DNA of 64,000 bases from Dicyema japonicum. Its lineage: Eukaryota > Dicyemida > Rhombozoa > Dicyemidae. The notes under the pieces were generated by a model that worked only from the letters and a program-made list of their open reading frames with translations, was not told the DNA's origin and searched no databases. Position numbers and translations under genes: made by a program. The DNA lies in NCBI GenBank assembly GCA_011109175.1, contig RDEW01000013.1, positions 351,476 to 415,475 on the forward strand, written 5' to 3'. This document shows, in pieces, positions 14,699 through 25,904 of the stretch (positions are counted from its first letter, which is position 1; each line of letters begins with the position of its first letter).

Positions 14699-16043
14699 TT
14701 AAGTAATGTTAGACCTCGAGTGTCCATCTCGACAGTCCACGTGTCCATACTATAATAAACCAAATATAACTAACAAAAATATTGTTCAACTTTGTAAACA
14801 ATTCGTTTGCGAGTGAATTCGGTCCTCGGGGAATTATAACTCGGTCCTTTAGTACAATTTTATCCACACTTTTTAATGTCGATGCCGTCCCAGTACAAAA
14901 CATCTCCAATAACTTTAAAATGATAATAAAATTAAATACCCGACCATCAGAGTGGGCTTCTTCTAACTCAAAAAAATAAAACTCTCTTTCGGATACCAAA
15001 AACTCATTCTTAATATGAATAAAATGAGTAATACCATTTTCCTGGTAATTTGTAAAACAGAGTCACGTGTTATTCCTGGCAAAAGAAAGCCTGAATCAAG
15101 TGAAGGTGTGACCAATTCACGATCTTACGTTTGAAAGCACAAAACCTCCATTTTTGTTAACTAAATATGCGAAAAAGTTCATGGTCCCGGCTTCGGAAAT
15201 CATGCGATCTTTTCCAGCAAGCAAAAGACTCTGCTGGCAACCATTATTTTTTTGCCATCAATAAGGAATTAAGTGTAGATGCATAATTCCTAAAATATAA
15301 TCAAAGTCAAACACTCCCATTTTGAACAAGCCGGTTGATCTATAAGTATTAGACGAAAGATCAGCAAATAAAGAGATTGAACTGTTATCGACATCTGAGA
15401 GTGCCAAAAAAACATAGAACATTGCATTTTGAGGCAAGTCCACGCCCAAATGTGACTAATAATGTGGGTTAAGAGTATTTTACATCACATGACATCATTG
15501 TTGGGCGAACATAAATAAATGTTTTGTTTTCAGTCAAGGTGCCACACCTTATCAGCTGCAATTAATTTTTTAATGCATTCAAGCATTTCTACCGCAGAAA
15601 AATCCTAAGTTGATAACCATTCTTACAGGCAAGGCTAGTCTTTTCGTACTATTTCGCAGTCTTTCGAGGTGCATGAGAGGCCTGAAGAGTCTGACTTTTT
15701 GATCGACTCCTTTCGAAGACTTCAATCCTTCAAAGGCCAGATAAAATAAATTTAATAATGTACTGAAATGGAATATTGAATTGCTGATAAACCAGGATTC
15801 ACGCTTAGATTGTGGAAAGGAACAATTTTTGGGGTTCCCCAGCCTTTTATGACGTTCCACTCAATTTCAAGCATATGATCAGTGTAGCATTTGCCAAATC
15901 CGTAAGGCTTCTTGTATATGTTTCTATTTGATTTTGAGGATTTTTCGATCTGTAAATTTGAGGCCTTAAAAGATATTAAAAAACTTAACTTTTAATTCTG
16001 AATAACATCTTTTAACAAAATTTACGTATTTTTGCAGAATCAT
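14699..16043 (-). CDS. BCAT: Branched-chain-amino-acid aminotransferase (BCAT)
   Basis: PLP enzyme that transfers the amino group of Leu, Ile or Val to 2-oxoglutarate. The start is ATG at 16043: MILQKYVNFVKRCYSELK, basic and stop-free, could be a mitochondrial presequence. Then a 25-nt intron, then YTDHMLEIEWN, FEGLKSSKGVDQKVRLFRP, FIYVRPTMMS, LGVDLPQNAMFYVFL, KDRMISEAGTMNFF (PLP-site region), ELVTPSLDSGFLLPGITRDS, VSEREFYFFELEEA, EMFCTGTAS and the end SNIT. The order and spacing match the whole BCAT family. Most introns are 22-28 nt. Oddities are a GT-TG intron (15738-15763), a stop-free 27-nt intron (14913-14939), a frameshift near 15530 and an A7 run near 15250 that must be A8 to keep frame. 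The catalytic lysine segment (FKMG/NYA) straddles an intron. Confidence 0.88.
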
Positions 16044-17500
16044 TATTTTTTTAATTTTGTTTAATCAAAAGTTTATTAATTATTTTAATTAATAAATTAT
16101 TTTAATTAATAAAACTAAATTAAAAAAGAAGGCTTACAAAACAGGGCAGTTGAGAAGATTGGTTGATAAGATCTGAACAGCCGTTACAAGAGGAATATGA
16201 ATGACTATTATTTCTCGAATAATGCTTTAATGATAACTGAATTTGATTAATGTCAATTATTATTTAGTAAATAACGTATTTTCTCTGACGAAATCTTTTA
16301 ATCACTTTTACTTTTATTTAAGTTACTATAATGCAAGTAAACAGTGGTAATTATATTAAGGGGAAGTAATACGAAACGATAGGGTTTGACGACCGACTTC
16401 TACCTAGAAAGTATTCACTAGAAATCTTGAAGATAAATCCCAGATATTTTTGCGGTTTTTGAAACCTCGAAAAAGATTTTCGACACCAACCTTGCTCATT
16501 TTCCTTCTAACCATATGGGAATTGTCATACCAGGATTTATTCCATAAGCAAGCTTCAAAGCAAAATTACGCGTTTTCTCAAATTTCTCTAGAATTGAGTC
16601 TCTTGTTTTTGAGTCTTACAATCCCTATAAACAATATAACATTCCAGAAAGTATTGCGGAGTTGAAAATATAAACAAAGGAATCTGACTCGAGCTTTAAC
16701 TTTGTAATGCATTGTTTCCCACATAATGAAATTATAAGTAATTTTGATCTCTGTAGGTGTAAACAGTATTTCTAATATACACGTGCTCAATCTGAATGTG
16801 GCATTTAATGTTATACAAAATCTTTTTATATGTGGTGAAACGAGTTTGTTGTCTTTAAACTACAGATTCTTTGACGCAACCAAGTTAACAGTTTATTACT
16901 TATAGTTTATTCAAAAATATACAATTCTAGATTTTGTATAACTTGCCATGTGGTTTCATCTTTTGAAGATGAGTATGTCCTTTTGTTTCATTTCTTTTTA
17001 TTGAATGGATGAGATGATTGACTCATTGGAATAAGGAAACGAAGGTATACTGTGCTCTAACATCTCGATTCTTGTCGAGCACAAAATTTGGCGAACTTGT
17101 ACAAGTCAGAAGTACAAGAGAGTTAGATTATTAATTCCCAAACGTGGTGTTACTTTAAAAACTAATTTACAGTAAAATAATTATTTCAAAATAAAGGGAA
17201 AAGAATGAAATAATTAGTCAGATAAGGACGTATCTCTATCGAATCGAATGTGTCCACGTTATCCAGAAAGCTGTGCATGAATGCTTATGACAAATGCTCT
17301 CAACCAGGAGACTCCATTTTCCCAAACTGACTGAGAGATTCTTGAATCAAGTGAACGCGGAGAAAATGTAAATACTTTGTCTGGTCTCTGTCTTATTTTT
17401 AAAAGACAGAGGACTCGAGGGAAGTTTCGGAGTAAACCTCTTATAAAATGTCATGAAATGTATACGCTTTCATGGCTGTTAAGATGAAACCTTCGTTATC
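16044..17500. other. Intergenic, no gene recognised
   Basis: About 1.4 kb upstream of BCAT. It contains a very AT-rich block at 16040-16130 with TTAATTAATAAATTATTTTAATTAAT-like symmetry, and short ORFs at 16450-16665 (+) and 16578-16790 (-) with no recognisable motif. Confidence 0.4.
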
Positions 17501-17509
17501 TTATTAATG

Positions 17510-19600
17510 AAACATTTCATTGTGAACTCTGAATCACCCGAACATCTTCATAAGACACCAGTCCGAAGAGATGACAACATATCAATTGCTTCCTCTAGGA
17601 TTGCCCCGAAGATTTCATAGAACGTCTCCTACGATTTTCATAGTGATCATAATCCGATTATGTTAAAACAGCCGATTCAATAACTCACGTAGAATTAAAG
17701 CAACCTTCAAGGTTTACAAGAAAGCTGACTGGTCGAATTTCAAGCTCATCATTGACCATAACCTAATACATTTTGATCCCACCTCATTTTTGCTCCATCA
17801 ACAAAGCTGTGGGCCATGTATTCCCTCGAGCTGAAAAGTTGTTTGTCTCACGTGCATTTTACAAATCCTACAAGCCTACTCTGGACTCGGAGACTCGTCT
17901 CCTCGTCAAACAAAGAAACTCTCTGAAGATGAATCATCTGCAAACCTCTTCTGATTTGGAAAATGTAGAATGCTTAAATCAGAGAATTACTAAGCTCATC
18001 AGAGAAAAGATAGATATGCCGTGGAACCGAATATTGTCATTTATTGGACAAATGATATCCACGAGTCTTTTATGGAAAACTATTCGTCGAATTAAGCTTA
18101 ACTTATCAGATGTACCAGAATCCGTTTCTGCTCTAAATACTGAACAATCTAACAACCTAATGAAATATTACGCATCTATAAGTCACAAGGACTTCTCGAA
18201 AACTCATTTTTGTCACCTTCGGAATTTAATGCCTAAACCAACTTCGTGGATCGATTTACTTACGCATGCCGGGGTCACAAAGGCTATAAGATCGATGAAG
18301 AGATTTATACATGTGGTCCTGACGATATCCCAGGAATTTTGCTAAAAACACCTTGGTAATGTTGCAATCAATTTGATTACGTCAATTTTTAATTTGTCTT
18401 CTAACAAGAACGTCATCCCATGCAAAAAAAACTCACTTATAATACCCTTTAAAACCAGGAAAACTGAAAACTTTACCTTCCTACAGTCCAATTTCATTAA
18501 CGTGCGCATTATCGCGCCTAATGGAGAAACTTGTACTCTGGAAAATTAAATCCCATTTGCTTGACTGCCACTTTCAACATGGTTTCAAATGTGAGCGTTC
18601 AACTACGACACATTTGACTTCACTGTCTCAATTTATATCAGAAGGGTTCAACGAACCTACGGACAATAGTGGTTTCCCTGGATATCCAGAAGGCGTTCGA
18701 TTCTGTCTCGAGAACATTACTCACGAAAAAGGTTTTTGACACCACCATTTAGCCGGATTTGAAAAGAAGGATAGCCAATTTTTTCTCCGGAAGAAGAGGA
18801 CGTGTCTGTATAGGCCACGCAAGATCGAGGTCCCGTCTCCTACCATATTCCTAATCGATTTACCCTGTCCTGGAGGACCAGATTCAATGCTTCTCACATA
18901 TGCTGACGACTTAATTATCGCTAGCAGAAGCAAATACCTATATATGGCAAAATCTGAGCTTCAGTCACATATTGATGTCCTGGGAGCCTGGTTGAATTTG
19001 AATCGTCTTTCCATATTCAGGGATAAATCAACGTATACTATCTTCACCACAGACATAAAAGAAAAATATACACTGGATTTGAGCAAATATGGAGTCCAGA
19101 CCGTCACGGGAATGCGCTGTCGTCTTGTATAATCAACTTTTAAAACCGACGGTTGAGTATGCTTGTGTCTCATGGGCTTGTGAAGTTTCAATATCAAATT
19201 TGTACAAGATCAATTCCCTAATAGCAAAATTGGTACGTCTAACGAATCTACCTGCCGACCTTTCCTCCCCAATGTTTCACCACGCCTCAATCGAAAACAA
19301 CGGTTCCGGTTTCATCGGTCTGTGTGGTCATGAAACAAGTTGTTTCTTCCATTCAAGACTAGAAGCCTCAAATACACGTAAGTTGTGAAAAAACCCACCC
19401 TCCTCAAAATCTAGTGAGAGGTGATCGTCGTCGGTACAGGAAAGCAGAAAATCCTTTGATAAGATTAGGTTTCCTCTATGCCTTCTATGTGGAAGAGCAT
19501 GCACCAGAGGCACTCTGATGTAGGTTGAAAGAGGCAAATGTATCGGTACAGGTGTCGTCTTGGACAAGAAATTTCCCTGCTTCAAAGGGTAAGATTGTCA
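17510..19600 (+). mobile_element. Decayed Jockey-like LINE, 5'-truncated in the endonuclease
   Basis: It starts in the end of an APE domain: a tract resembling HTRTPTRRNDKPSS of the 11.6-kb LINE, then HSDHNPIMLK (17650-17680). The pre-RT region 17773-18345 is open for 190 codons. RT pieces follow in shifting frames: HLLDCHFQHGFKCERSTTTH, LTYADDLIIASRSK and LLKPTVEYACVSWACE. It ends with NGSGFIGLCGHETSCFFHSR near 19300. The last block is shared with the minus-strand fragment at 25458-25700, so both belong to one subfamily. Many indels; inactive. Confidence 0.8.
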
Positions 19601-20829
19601 TCTTATCGGGTCGTTTTTCTGCAAAGGCCGACTGGTTAGAGCATAGAACGATGTCCGGCGGCGTCCAAAGCTCGCCTAACGACTTCGTTCAAGGCCATGT
19701 GTCTAGAAGATCTGACCGCACTATTCTTGCAAGAGATAGGGTGCAGGGTAAAACAGTAAATCGGCATGGATGCGGCAACAACAAACAAGCTCAGCAGTGT
19801 TGATTAGATGACATCAGCAGATATTCAAATGACTTATTTGTAATGGAAAACTTTGAACTTATTGATTTTGTTTGTTTCACTTTAATACTAATATTTAAGG
19901 TCTTTCACATTGAAATTCCCACTTCACCGTTATCTATTTTATAAGGCATCTGGATGATAGTCACATTCTAACCTAAATGTCTCCATTATGGATGAAATTA
20001 TTTGTCTTTTTTCTTTACGTGAGCATGGAATGGATCAGGAAACATTGGAAACCGAAAGTTCTACAACAACAAAAAGCGTCGGATCCACGTAAGATCCTGG
20101 TTCAAATCTCGTCCTCCCCAAAATTGAAAGAACTTTGAGAATTCCCGCATGAGTTAATATGATTGGATGTTGTAATACCTTGTCACTGTGAAGGTCAATC
20201 GATGATATCATCAATTATTGATAAATATTTTTTGCTATGCTCTTTTTGTCTTAAAATGATTAAATTTATTATTAGACAGAAAACAAATCAGACACCAGCT
20301 GCCAAAGACAGCGAACACAACGATGGAAATTCCAAAAAACAAAAATATAACCAACATAGTGAAAACGTTGTAACTTTCAGGTGTTGTTCTTAACTCAAAA
20401 TAATTAAAAATATTTTTTGGGCGGAAACAAACATTCCTAACACATATATTCTAATACACTTGTATAAAAACAAATAAATAGTATCTTCAAACAATTTACT
20501 AATTACCAAGATGAATGCATCCTCATGTTATTTAAATGTTCAAGTCATCGCTTTGCACTGATCCCCCAGCGAGTACTGCTTAAGATTTAAAAAAATGAAG
20601 TACCGTGGCATCGATTCACATCTAGTCTATATCATTAGACACGTCTGGCTTACTCGGCCATAACGCAACAAAGTTTGTGTGGTTGATCAGACGGCTTTCA
20701 GGTCTGAGGAAAGGGGCCTAGAGCGACGCAACATTTGGGTTGGTTATCACGAGGATAACTCCCACTGGAGACCGTAAACATAATCTTAAATGTAATACAA
20801 AAAATGTTAAAATTTAAAGAAAAGCAAGA
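19600..20829. other. Intergenic, possible SINE-like stretch at 20590-20780
   Basis: No gene recognised. 20680-20740 has a GTGTGGTTGATCAGACGG tract followed by TTTCAGGTCTGAGG, faintly like the first half of a tRNA-derived SINE, but no convincing B box follows. The rest is AT-rich spacer. Confidence 0.3.
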
Positions 20830-21941
20830 TCAGATTGCACGATAATACATAAGGTAATCCCTCAATGACTTATGTAGGGGATACTCATTGATAAACTTAG
20901 CCATCAGTTCAATGTAAGGAATAGTATCTCCCATTTCCTCATATCTATTCGTATTGTAATCTTCTGGTGATGGATGCGCATAAATCAACTCCAGATTCTC
21001 AAATTCAAAATGATCTGAAATAACCGGTCTGTCAAAACCATCAAGAGTGTCCATGTAAAACTTACGAAGGGGGACATATTCATGTCCAATGTGACCAGTG
21101 ATCCAAAACCGTACAGATTCGCGGATTTTACTCCGACACAAACTTTTCAGAGAAGGACATCTGACGTCTCGGCAGTCAATAAAGTTTATAACCTGGCAGA
21201 GTGGCAGGCTGCGACTCCGGGAAAGGAATCTGCATGTCCTTAAATCTGACCCCCATAATTACAGAAGAAGTCACTTGGCCATCTTGATCTTTGCAGATCT
21301 TGAGAAACTAAGCATTTAATAATATTATTAACGGAATCTGAGCATGGCATAACCATAATTCCACGAGGAGCAAGTAAGGTAACAAAGAAATCATAGAAAT
21401 TTTCAGATATGTTAGCTCCACAGTATATTCTATCGTAAAAGTCCCTGTATTTGTTGGAATCAACGGAGTGAACGTTCCCAACAACAAATTGAGGCTCACA
21501 AAAGTCAAACATGTCAAAAAAGGGATTTTTAGACATAAATTCCTTAACTTTTCGTCGAGAATGCTTTACGACGTCTTTTTTCATCTCAATCCCATGGTTC
21601 ATTCCACATACTCCTAGAAAAAATCAAATCGGAGACCAACCGAGCAGACATCCGACAATTGTGGAAAAATACCCCGAACCAGAGCCAACATTGAGGAATT
21701 TGTGACCCTTGGTAATGTTCAGTGCACAGAGGGCCTCAACATAAATGGTCGGACTGGATATGTGAATAATTCCGTTTACAATCGGGTTGAGGCTGTACAC
21801 AAGAGATCGGTCTTCGTGATCGGAAAAAAACTTTCTATCGACAATCCTCAAGATCATTTCCAAATCACTGGGTACATTGTTGTTGTTACACAATTCGTCA
21901 ACGACTTCATCATTGTCCCTTTTCGAACCACCATTTCCCAT
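20830..21941 (-). CDS. PCMTD1/2-like protein (isoaspartyl methyltransferase domain, SOCS-type end)
   Basis: Homologue of animal PCMTD proteins, which have a PCMT-like methyltransferase fold and act as substrate receptors for cullin-RING ligases. The start is ATG at 21941: MGNGGSKRDNDEVVDEL, with an N-myristoylation signal (Gly2, Ser6) as in PCMTD1. Next come IIHISSPTIYVEAL, FLNVGSGSGYFSTIVG (the AdoMet loop), a 27-nt intron (21614-21640), CGMNHGIEMKKDVV, FCEPQFVVGN, YDRIYCGA and GIMVMPCSDSV. A 25-nt intron lies at 21168-21192. The protein ends LHKSLRDYLMYYRAI, matching the family's C-terminal helix. A G5 run near 21250 must be G4 to keep frame into VRFKDMQIPFPE. Shorter than vertebrate PCMTD because the acidic linker is reduced. 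Confidence 0.88.
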
Positions 21942-21959
21942 CTACTAGAGATAAATTAA

Positions 21960-22360
21960 AAAAATATTATTAAATTTTTTTTTATTTTTATTAACTTATA
22001 AATTAAGTTATTTATATATTTTATCAATCAAAACTCATCGAATTTTGAAAATTTAGTGATTATTTATATTTTAGAAAACAAATTGAAAATATTATGAAAT
22101 ATTAAGTGATAAAACCTCAAATTCAGATTACAACCTCAATTATCGCTTTAATTTATGCATTTTGCATTAACAAATAAAGAATATATAAGAATTATTATAT
22201 ACTGTTGTTGATACATGAGTCACATTTTGATTATATTTTTCATTATATATTCGCTTACCTATATCGAATTGAAAATAATTATTTTTAATTTTGTTAGTAT
22301 TTTTTCATTTCTTTTTAAATTGCAAGTTATAAATTGTTTTTTGTGCTTTGTGTTATAAAT
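21960..22360. other. AT-rich intergenic region upstream of PCMTD
   Basis: Extremely AT-rich with long A and T runs. It should contain the PCMTD promoter on the minus strand. No motif can be defined. Confidence 0.4.
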
Positions 22361-22368
22361 TTCCTAAA

Positions 22369-22630
22369 TCTCATACATATTTACAAGAACACCTAAAGTA
22401 GATTTATACTACCAAAATGCTCTAAGATAGTAAAATCATCTAACAATACTACACCGATCTACATCTTAATGGAAAAGACATCAGCGTGAATGCTACAAGT
22501 ATAGAGACTCAACTTTTTCTTACTCAAGATAACGAAGAAAACTGGATATCTTTTTGGTTAAATCATTTTAAAATGCCGATATTCTACTTAACAAATTAGG
22601 GAATTGTTATGTAAAAAAGCTGTTAAATTA
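22369..22630 (+). repeat. Dispersed repeat, copy A (family shared with 45456-45720)
   Basis: It begins CTCATACATATTTACAAGAA and ends near TTAGGGAATTGTTATGTAAAA. It aligns over about 260 bp with 45456-45720, sharing tracts such as CTCAACTTTTTCTTACT, GGATATCTTTTTGGTTAAA (AGATATC in copy B) and CACTTAACAAATTAGGG-like ends. No coding potential or terminal repeats are obvious. Confidence 0.75.
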
Positions 22631-22679
22631 TCGGTGTTTCTTTGGCTTAAATAATAATAATAATGTCCCTACAATTTAT

Positions 22680-23325
22680 ATTATTGAACTACAGAAAACA
22701 GTCCAGGTCGTGATATGCGTGCTGGAATGGTGTGTTGTAAATGAATAGTTGTTTATCAATCGCCAAGTTGGCCATAGTTGCTCCAGACATGTTCCTCCGA
22801 CCTCTCCCATGGGTACCCATGAAGCTCAGTTCTCGGGCCCCTTTCCGACCTTCGCGTTCCAATCTCCACTTATGTAAAGTAGATAGCTCGTGGATATTTC
22901 CATAAGGGTTGTGGATAGTGAACTGTAAAAGTCATCCAGTTCCGTTGGGTTTTTAGAGACTTTTGGAGATGTTGGAGCATATTCGTTTATAATTATAATT
23001 GTAGAGTTAGATCCAGTTTCCAATTGAATTAAGAAAATTCTGTCATTCATTTTCCATATTCTTTTTATATATTCCCGGAGTCTGATATCCACCACAAAGC
23101 CCATTCCGTAGTGCTGACCAAGATTAGGTCGTGGTCAGCATTTTGTTCATTATTTCCATCTTTGAGTTTGGTCTCTTGCAGGCAGCAGATAGTAATGTTG
23201 TATCGTTTCAGATCCTGGCAGAGTGACCTCTTTTTGACCTACGACTTTAGTCCTCGAACGTTGAAGGATGCTAGAGTGAACAGAGAGCTTGAAAAGAGTG
23301 AAAAAGACATTAGTGCAATTTGAGA
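22680..23325 (-). mobile_element. AP-endonuclease domain fragment of an RTE-like LINE
   Basis: On the minus strand LASFNVRGLKS is followed by YNITICCLQETKLKDG, then after a frame change MGFVVDIRLREYI, FLIQLETG, YAPTS, DDFYSSLSTTL and SGDWNAKVGKGPEN, ending MGTHGRGRRN near 22800. This is the N-terminal half of an EEP/APE endonuclease of the type used by RTE/BovB-like elements. The domain stops before the DxxSDH motif, so it is 3'-truncated. The Asn of SFNV, Glu of QETK and Asp/Asn of GDWNAK are present. Confidence 0.8.
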
Positions 23326-23349
23326 TGCGTCACCAACATCAAACAAAAA

Positions 23350-24320
23350 AAGCGATTAACAAAACGCATCCAGGAGAGGGTGGCACAGGCGAGATAACTT
23401 TACTAACGTTGTTTTGCGGTGTACTTATTAATAATAAAATGATTATAGATTAGTCATTTTTGAGAATAATTTAGAGCTTATTTTGTTTATAGTTGAACGC
23501 TAAAAATACAAAATAATTTAAAAAATAAAAAAAATAATAAAATTGTCCTATTTTAGTCTTAAAATGTCCTAATTGAATTTTATTCCAAGATCACCGTTAA
23601 GCCGAAAAATAGTGATTCTGAAGAATTTGATTAAGACTCTCAGTTTGGCTTGATACTCCTATTTGATCCTGGGTCCTTCGTTATTCCTTCTGATTAAAAT
23701 CTCCAAAAGTGTTGGCGTCGTGTTCTTTTCGTCCATAGACCATTTTTCTGTCACACCAAAATCAATTTTTGTAACCAAAAGTTTCTTGACATTGAATGCC
23801 CCCGTGAGGCACATGTGTAGCTTAATATATTTCGAGTAAAGCGTTTTTAGTATGAGAATATTCCCATGGGGCTTTTCATCAGGTTGATTTTGTACCTCAT
23901 TTGTTTAGCACACTTTCGACATGCCATTCGATATATGTGTATCGAGAATTATTCCCAGGATTCCTTGCCCTTTTAGTAATATTTTCCCATCAGCTTCAAT
24001 TTACATTTTTGTTTGACTTCATCTTTTCAGTAGGTTATTGTATAGCTACAAAAGTAAACAATTCAAGCAATTTTGTATTTTCTCTGCTGCAACCTGGACG
24101 TCATGATCCCGCGATGATAAAATGATGTCGTCTGCATAAGCCAAGGGAAGGTCATATTCCCCTCTTGGTATTGGAATGTCAATCAAGAATAAGTTTAAGA
24201 GTAGCAGGGATATTGATGAACTCCAGGATACCCCATTAGAGTGGTTGAATGTTTAGGGAGACTGATTGAATGTTCTCAAGAAAGACTCGCCCCCTTCGAT
24301 AGCTAGGAAATCTAGCCAGA
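23350..24320 (-). mobile_element. Decayed LINE RT fragment with YADD box
   Basis: Minus-strand translation gives SWSSSISLLLLNLFLIDIP (a degraded PQGS-LSPLLFN motif, about 24190-24240) and LPLAYADDIILSSRDHD (about 24100-24150), followed by broken sequence. The copy is heavily mutated and has no intact ORF above 75 codons. Confidence 0.65.
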
Positions 24321-24429
24321 CAGAGTATAAAATTCCCAGGAATGTTTGTCTAAAAGTTATTCAAGTAATATTTATCCTGGAAACGGAGTGAATGTTTTAT
24401 AGATGTAAACTTATTTGTAAACGTCTTAT

Positions 24430-24560
24430 TTTAAAAACGTGGCGTCATGTGGTCCACCAGACAGAATAGCCATAAAGGCGATCAGAGTGTGCGTAACGCA
24501 CTTCAGAAAAGGACCATTTGCTTTCTTCCACCGGAGAGTAATGTCACCCCGGTCGGCGAA
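24430..24560 (+). repeat. Diverged partial copy of the SINE-like repeat
   Basis: GTGGCGTCATGTGGTCCACC followed by AAAAGGACCATTTGCTTTCT and CCACCGGAGAGTAATG corresponds to GTGGTGTCATGTGATCCACC, AAAAGGATCATTTGCTCTTC and CCACTGGAAAGG in the copies at 35.0 and 44.7 kb. Only the middle of the repeat is recognisable. Confidence 0.55.
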
Positions 24561-25029
24561 TTTATGGAATTTCAAACTGAGAATAATACTGTCTTCTGGT
24601 TTGTGAGAAAAATAGAATGAATGAAGTCACTCAGAAAGATGTCATATAGTTGATCGTTATTTTTGAATTCATATTGGAACGATAAGAATTTCCTTTACTT
24701 TCATAAGGACGAAATTCGTCAGGATTTGGACACAATACAGAATAGAATTTGGACACATAAATGCATCCCTACCAATCGAAGTTAGCCATACAGAGTTTGA
24801 TTTTCCTAAAGATATCCGTTTGGAAAATCTTTAAGGTAAGTTTTTTTCAGTAGTAAGTCGAATCTTGTATATGGTCTGGGCAGAGTACAGCATTCTGATG
24901 TCTATGTTGGTAAGGGATGCAAGATGAGTATATGTTAACCATTCTTTTTTGAAACCCCGAACTTTAGACATTGAGAAAAAATGATACAATATATAGAGCC
25001 GGATAGTGTTTACTAGGTCTCAGAAGTAT

Positions 25030-25300
25030 TATAAGAATCCCATCACACCAATAAGTAGATATTCTCGTATGACTCAGCATTTACCTCACATCGTCCTATT
25101 TCTTTAAGAACCCCATGAGGTAATAGTGTAGGATGTGAACGTGTAGATATTCGTCTGATTGAATTTAGTTTATTGAGTTTGGAAGAGGATATCACAGACC
25201 TCCACACGGGACAGGCATATTCAATTGTTGGGACAAAGACCCGGCTATACAATCTGAATATGCATTCCACAGGAGAAACGGGACAATTCTTGCTTTCAAT
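25030..25300 (-). mobile_element. LINE fragment, post-RT segment
   Basis: The minus strand reads FRLYSRVFVPTIEYACPVW, then SSKLNKLNSIRRIS and LPHGVLKEIGR. It matches the segment directly after RT in Jockey/CR1-like elements. It lies 5' of the YADD fragment on the same strand, so the two are separate copies. Confidence 0.65.
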
Positions 25301-25394
25301 AGATTCAAATTCAAAATTCCCTTGTTCAAGAAAAGGCCATTAGTCACGTCGTTTTTAGTAAAATAAATAGACTCTGGTTCTTTTTTCGGTTTTT

Positions 25395-25790
25395 ATATTT
25401 ATTTATTTAATAACCCCGAAAAGGGAAACACCAAGAAAGAAGGAGTAAACAAACTAATTAAGTGATCCCGGTACGCCTCAACAGGATCGAGAGGTTTTTC
25501 CTATGTTCCTCCAGAGTACCCACAGCTTTCCTGAATACACGACGATCATCTTTCATTAGAGTTTGAAAAGGGGTGGGTTTTTTCCCCAAATTTTTTGTAT
25601 TTGAGGCCTCTAGCCTTGAATGGAAGAAACGACTTGTTTCTTGGCCACACAGACCGATAAAGCCGGAGTCATTATTTTTGATTGCGGCGTGGTCAAGCAT
25701 TGGGGGGAAAAGATCGAGGGTTAGATTTGTTAGACGTTCCAGTTTGCCTGTTAGGGAGTTAATCTTGAATGAATTGGTTTTTTTATATAG
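25395..25790 (-). mobile_element. LINE 3' end fragment
   Basis: The minus strand reads NDSGFIGLCGQETSRFFHSR and ends LLRRTGIT with a TAA at 25458. Then comes the family 3' region GGGATCACTTAATTAGTTTG and a tail TTTTCGGGGTTATTAAATAA (about 25403-25422, minus). The coding part is close to the plus-strand copy at 19260-19390. Confidence 0.75.
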
Positions 25791-25904
25791 ATGTCAAGTT
25801 ATACGAATTTTAAATAAATTAATTTATAAATTACATCTATTTTATTAGAACAAACATAAAGCCAAAAGTTGAATTTCATATCTTGTTGTTCTGATTTTGA
25901 CGAA

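Noticed and set aside
14782-14979. Plus-strand ORF of 65 codons
   Set aside because: The opposite strand carries the C-terminal exons of BCAT with clear family motifs.
20070-20115. tRNA gene suggested by GGTTCAAATCTCGTCCTCCC
   Set aside because: The T-loop-like TTCAAAT is present, but flanking bases cannot form the 5-bp T stem, and no acceptor or D arm is found upstream.
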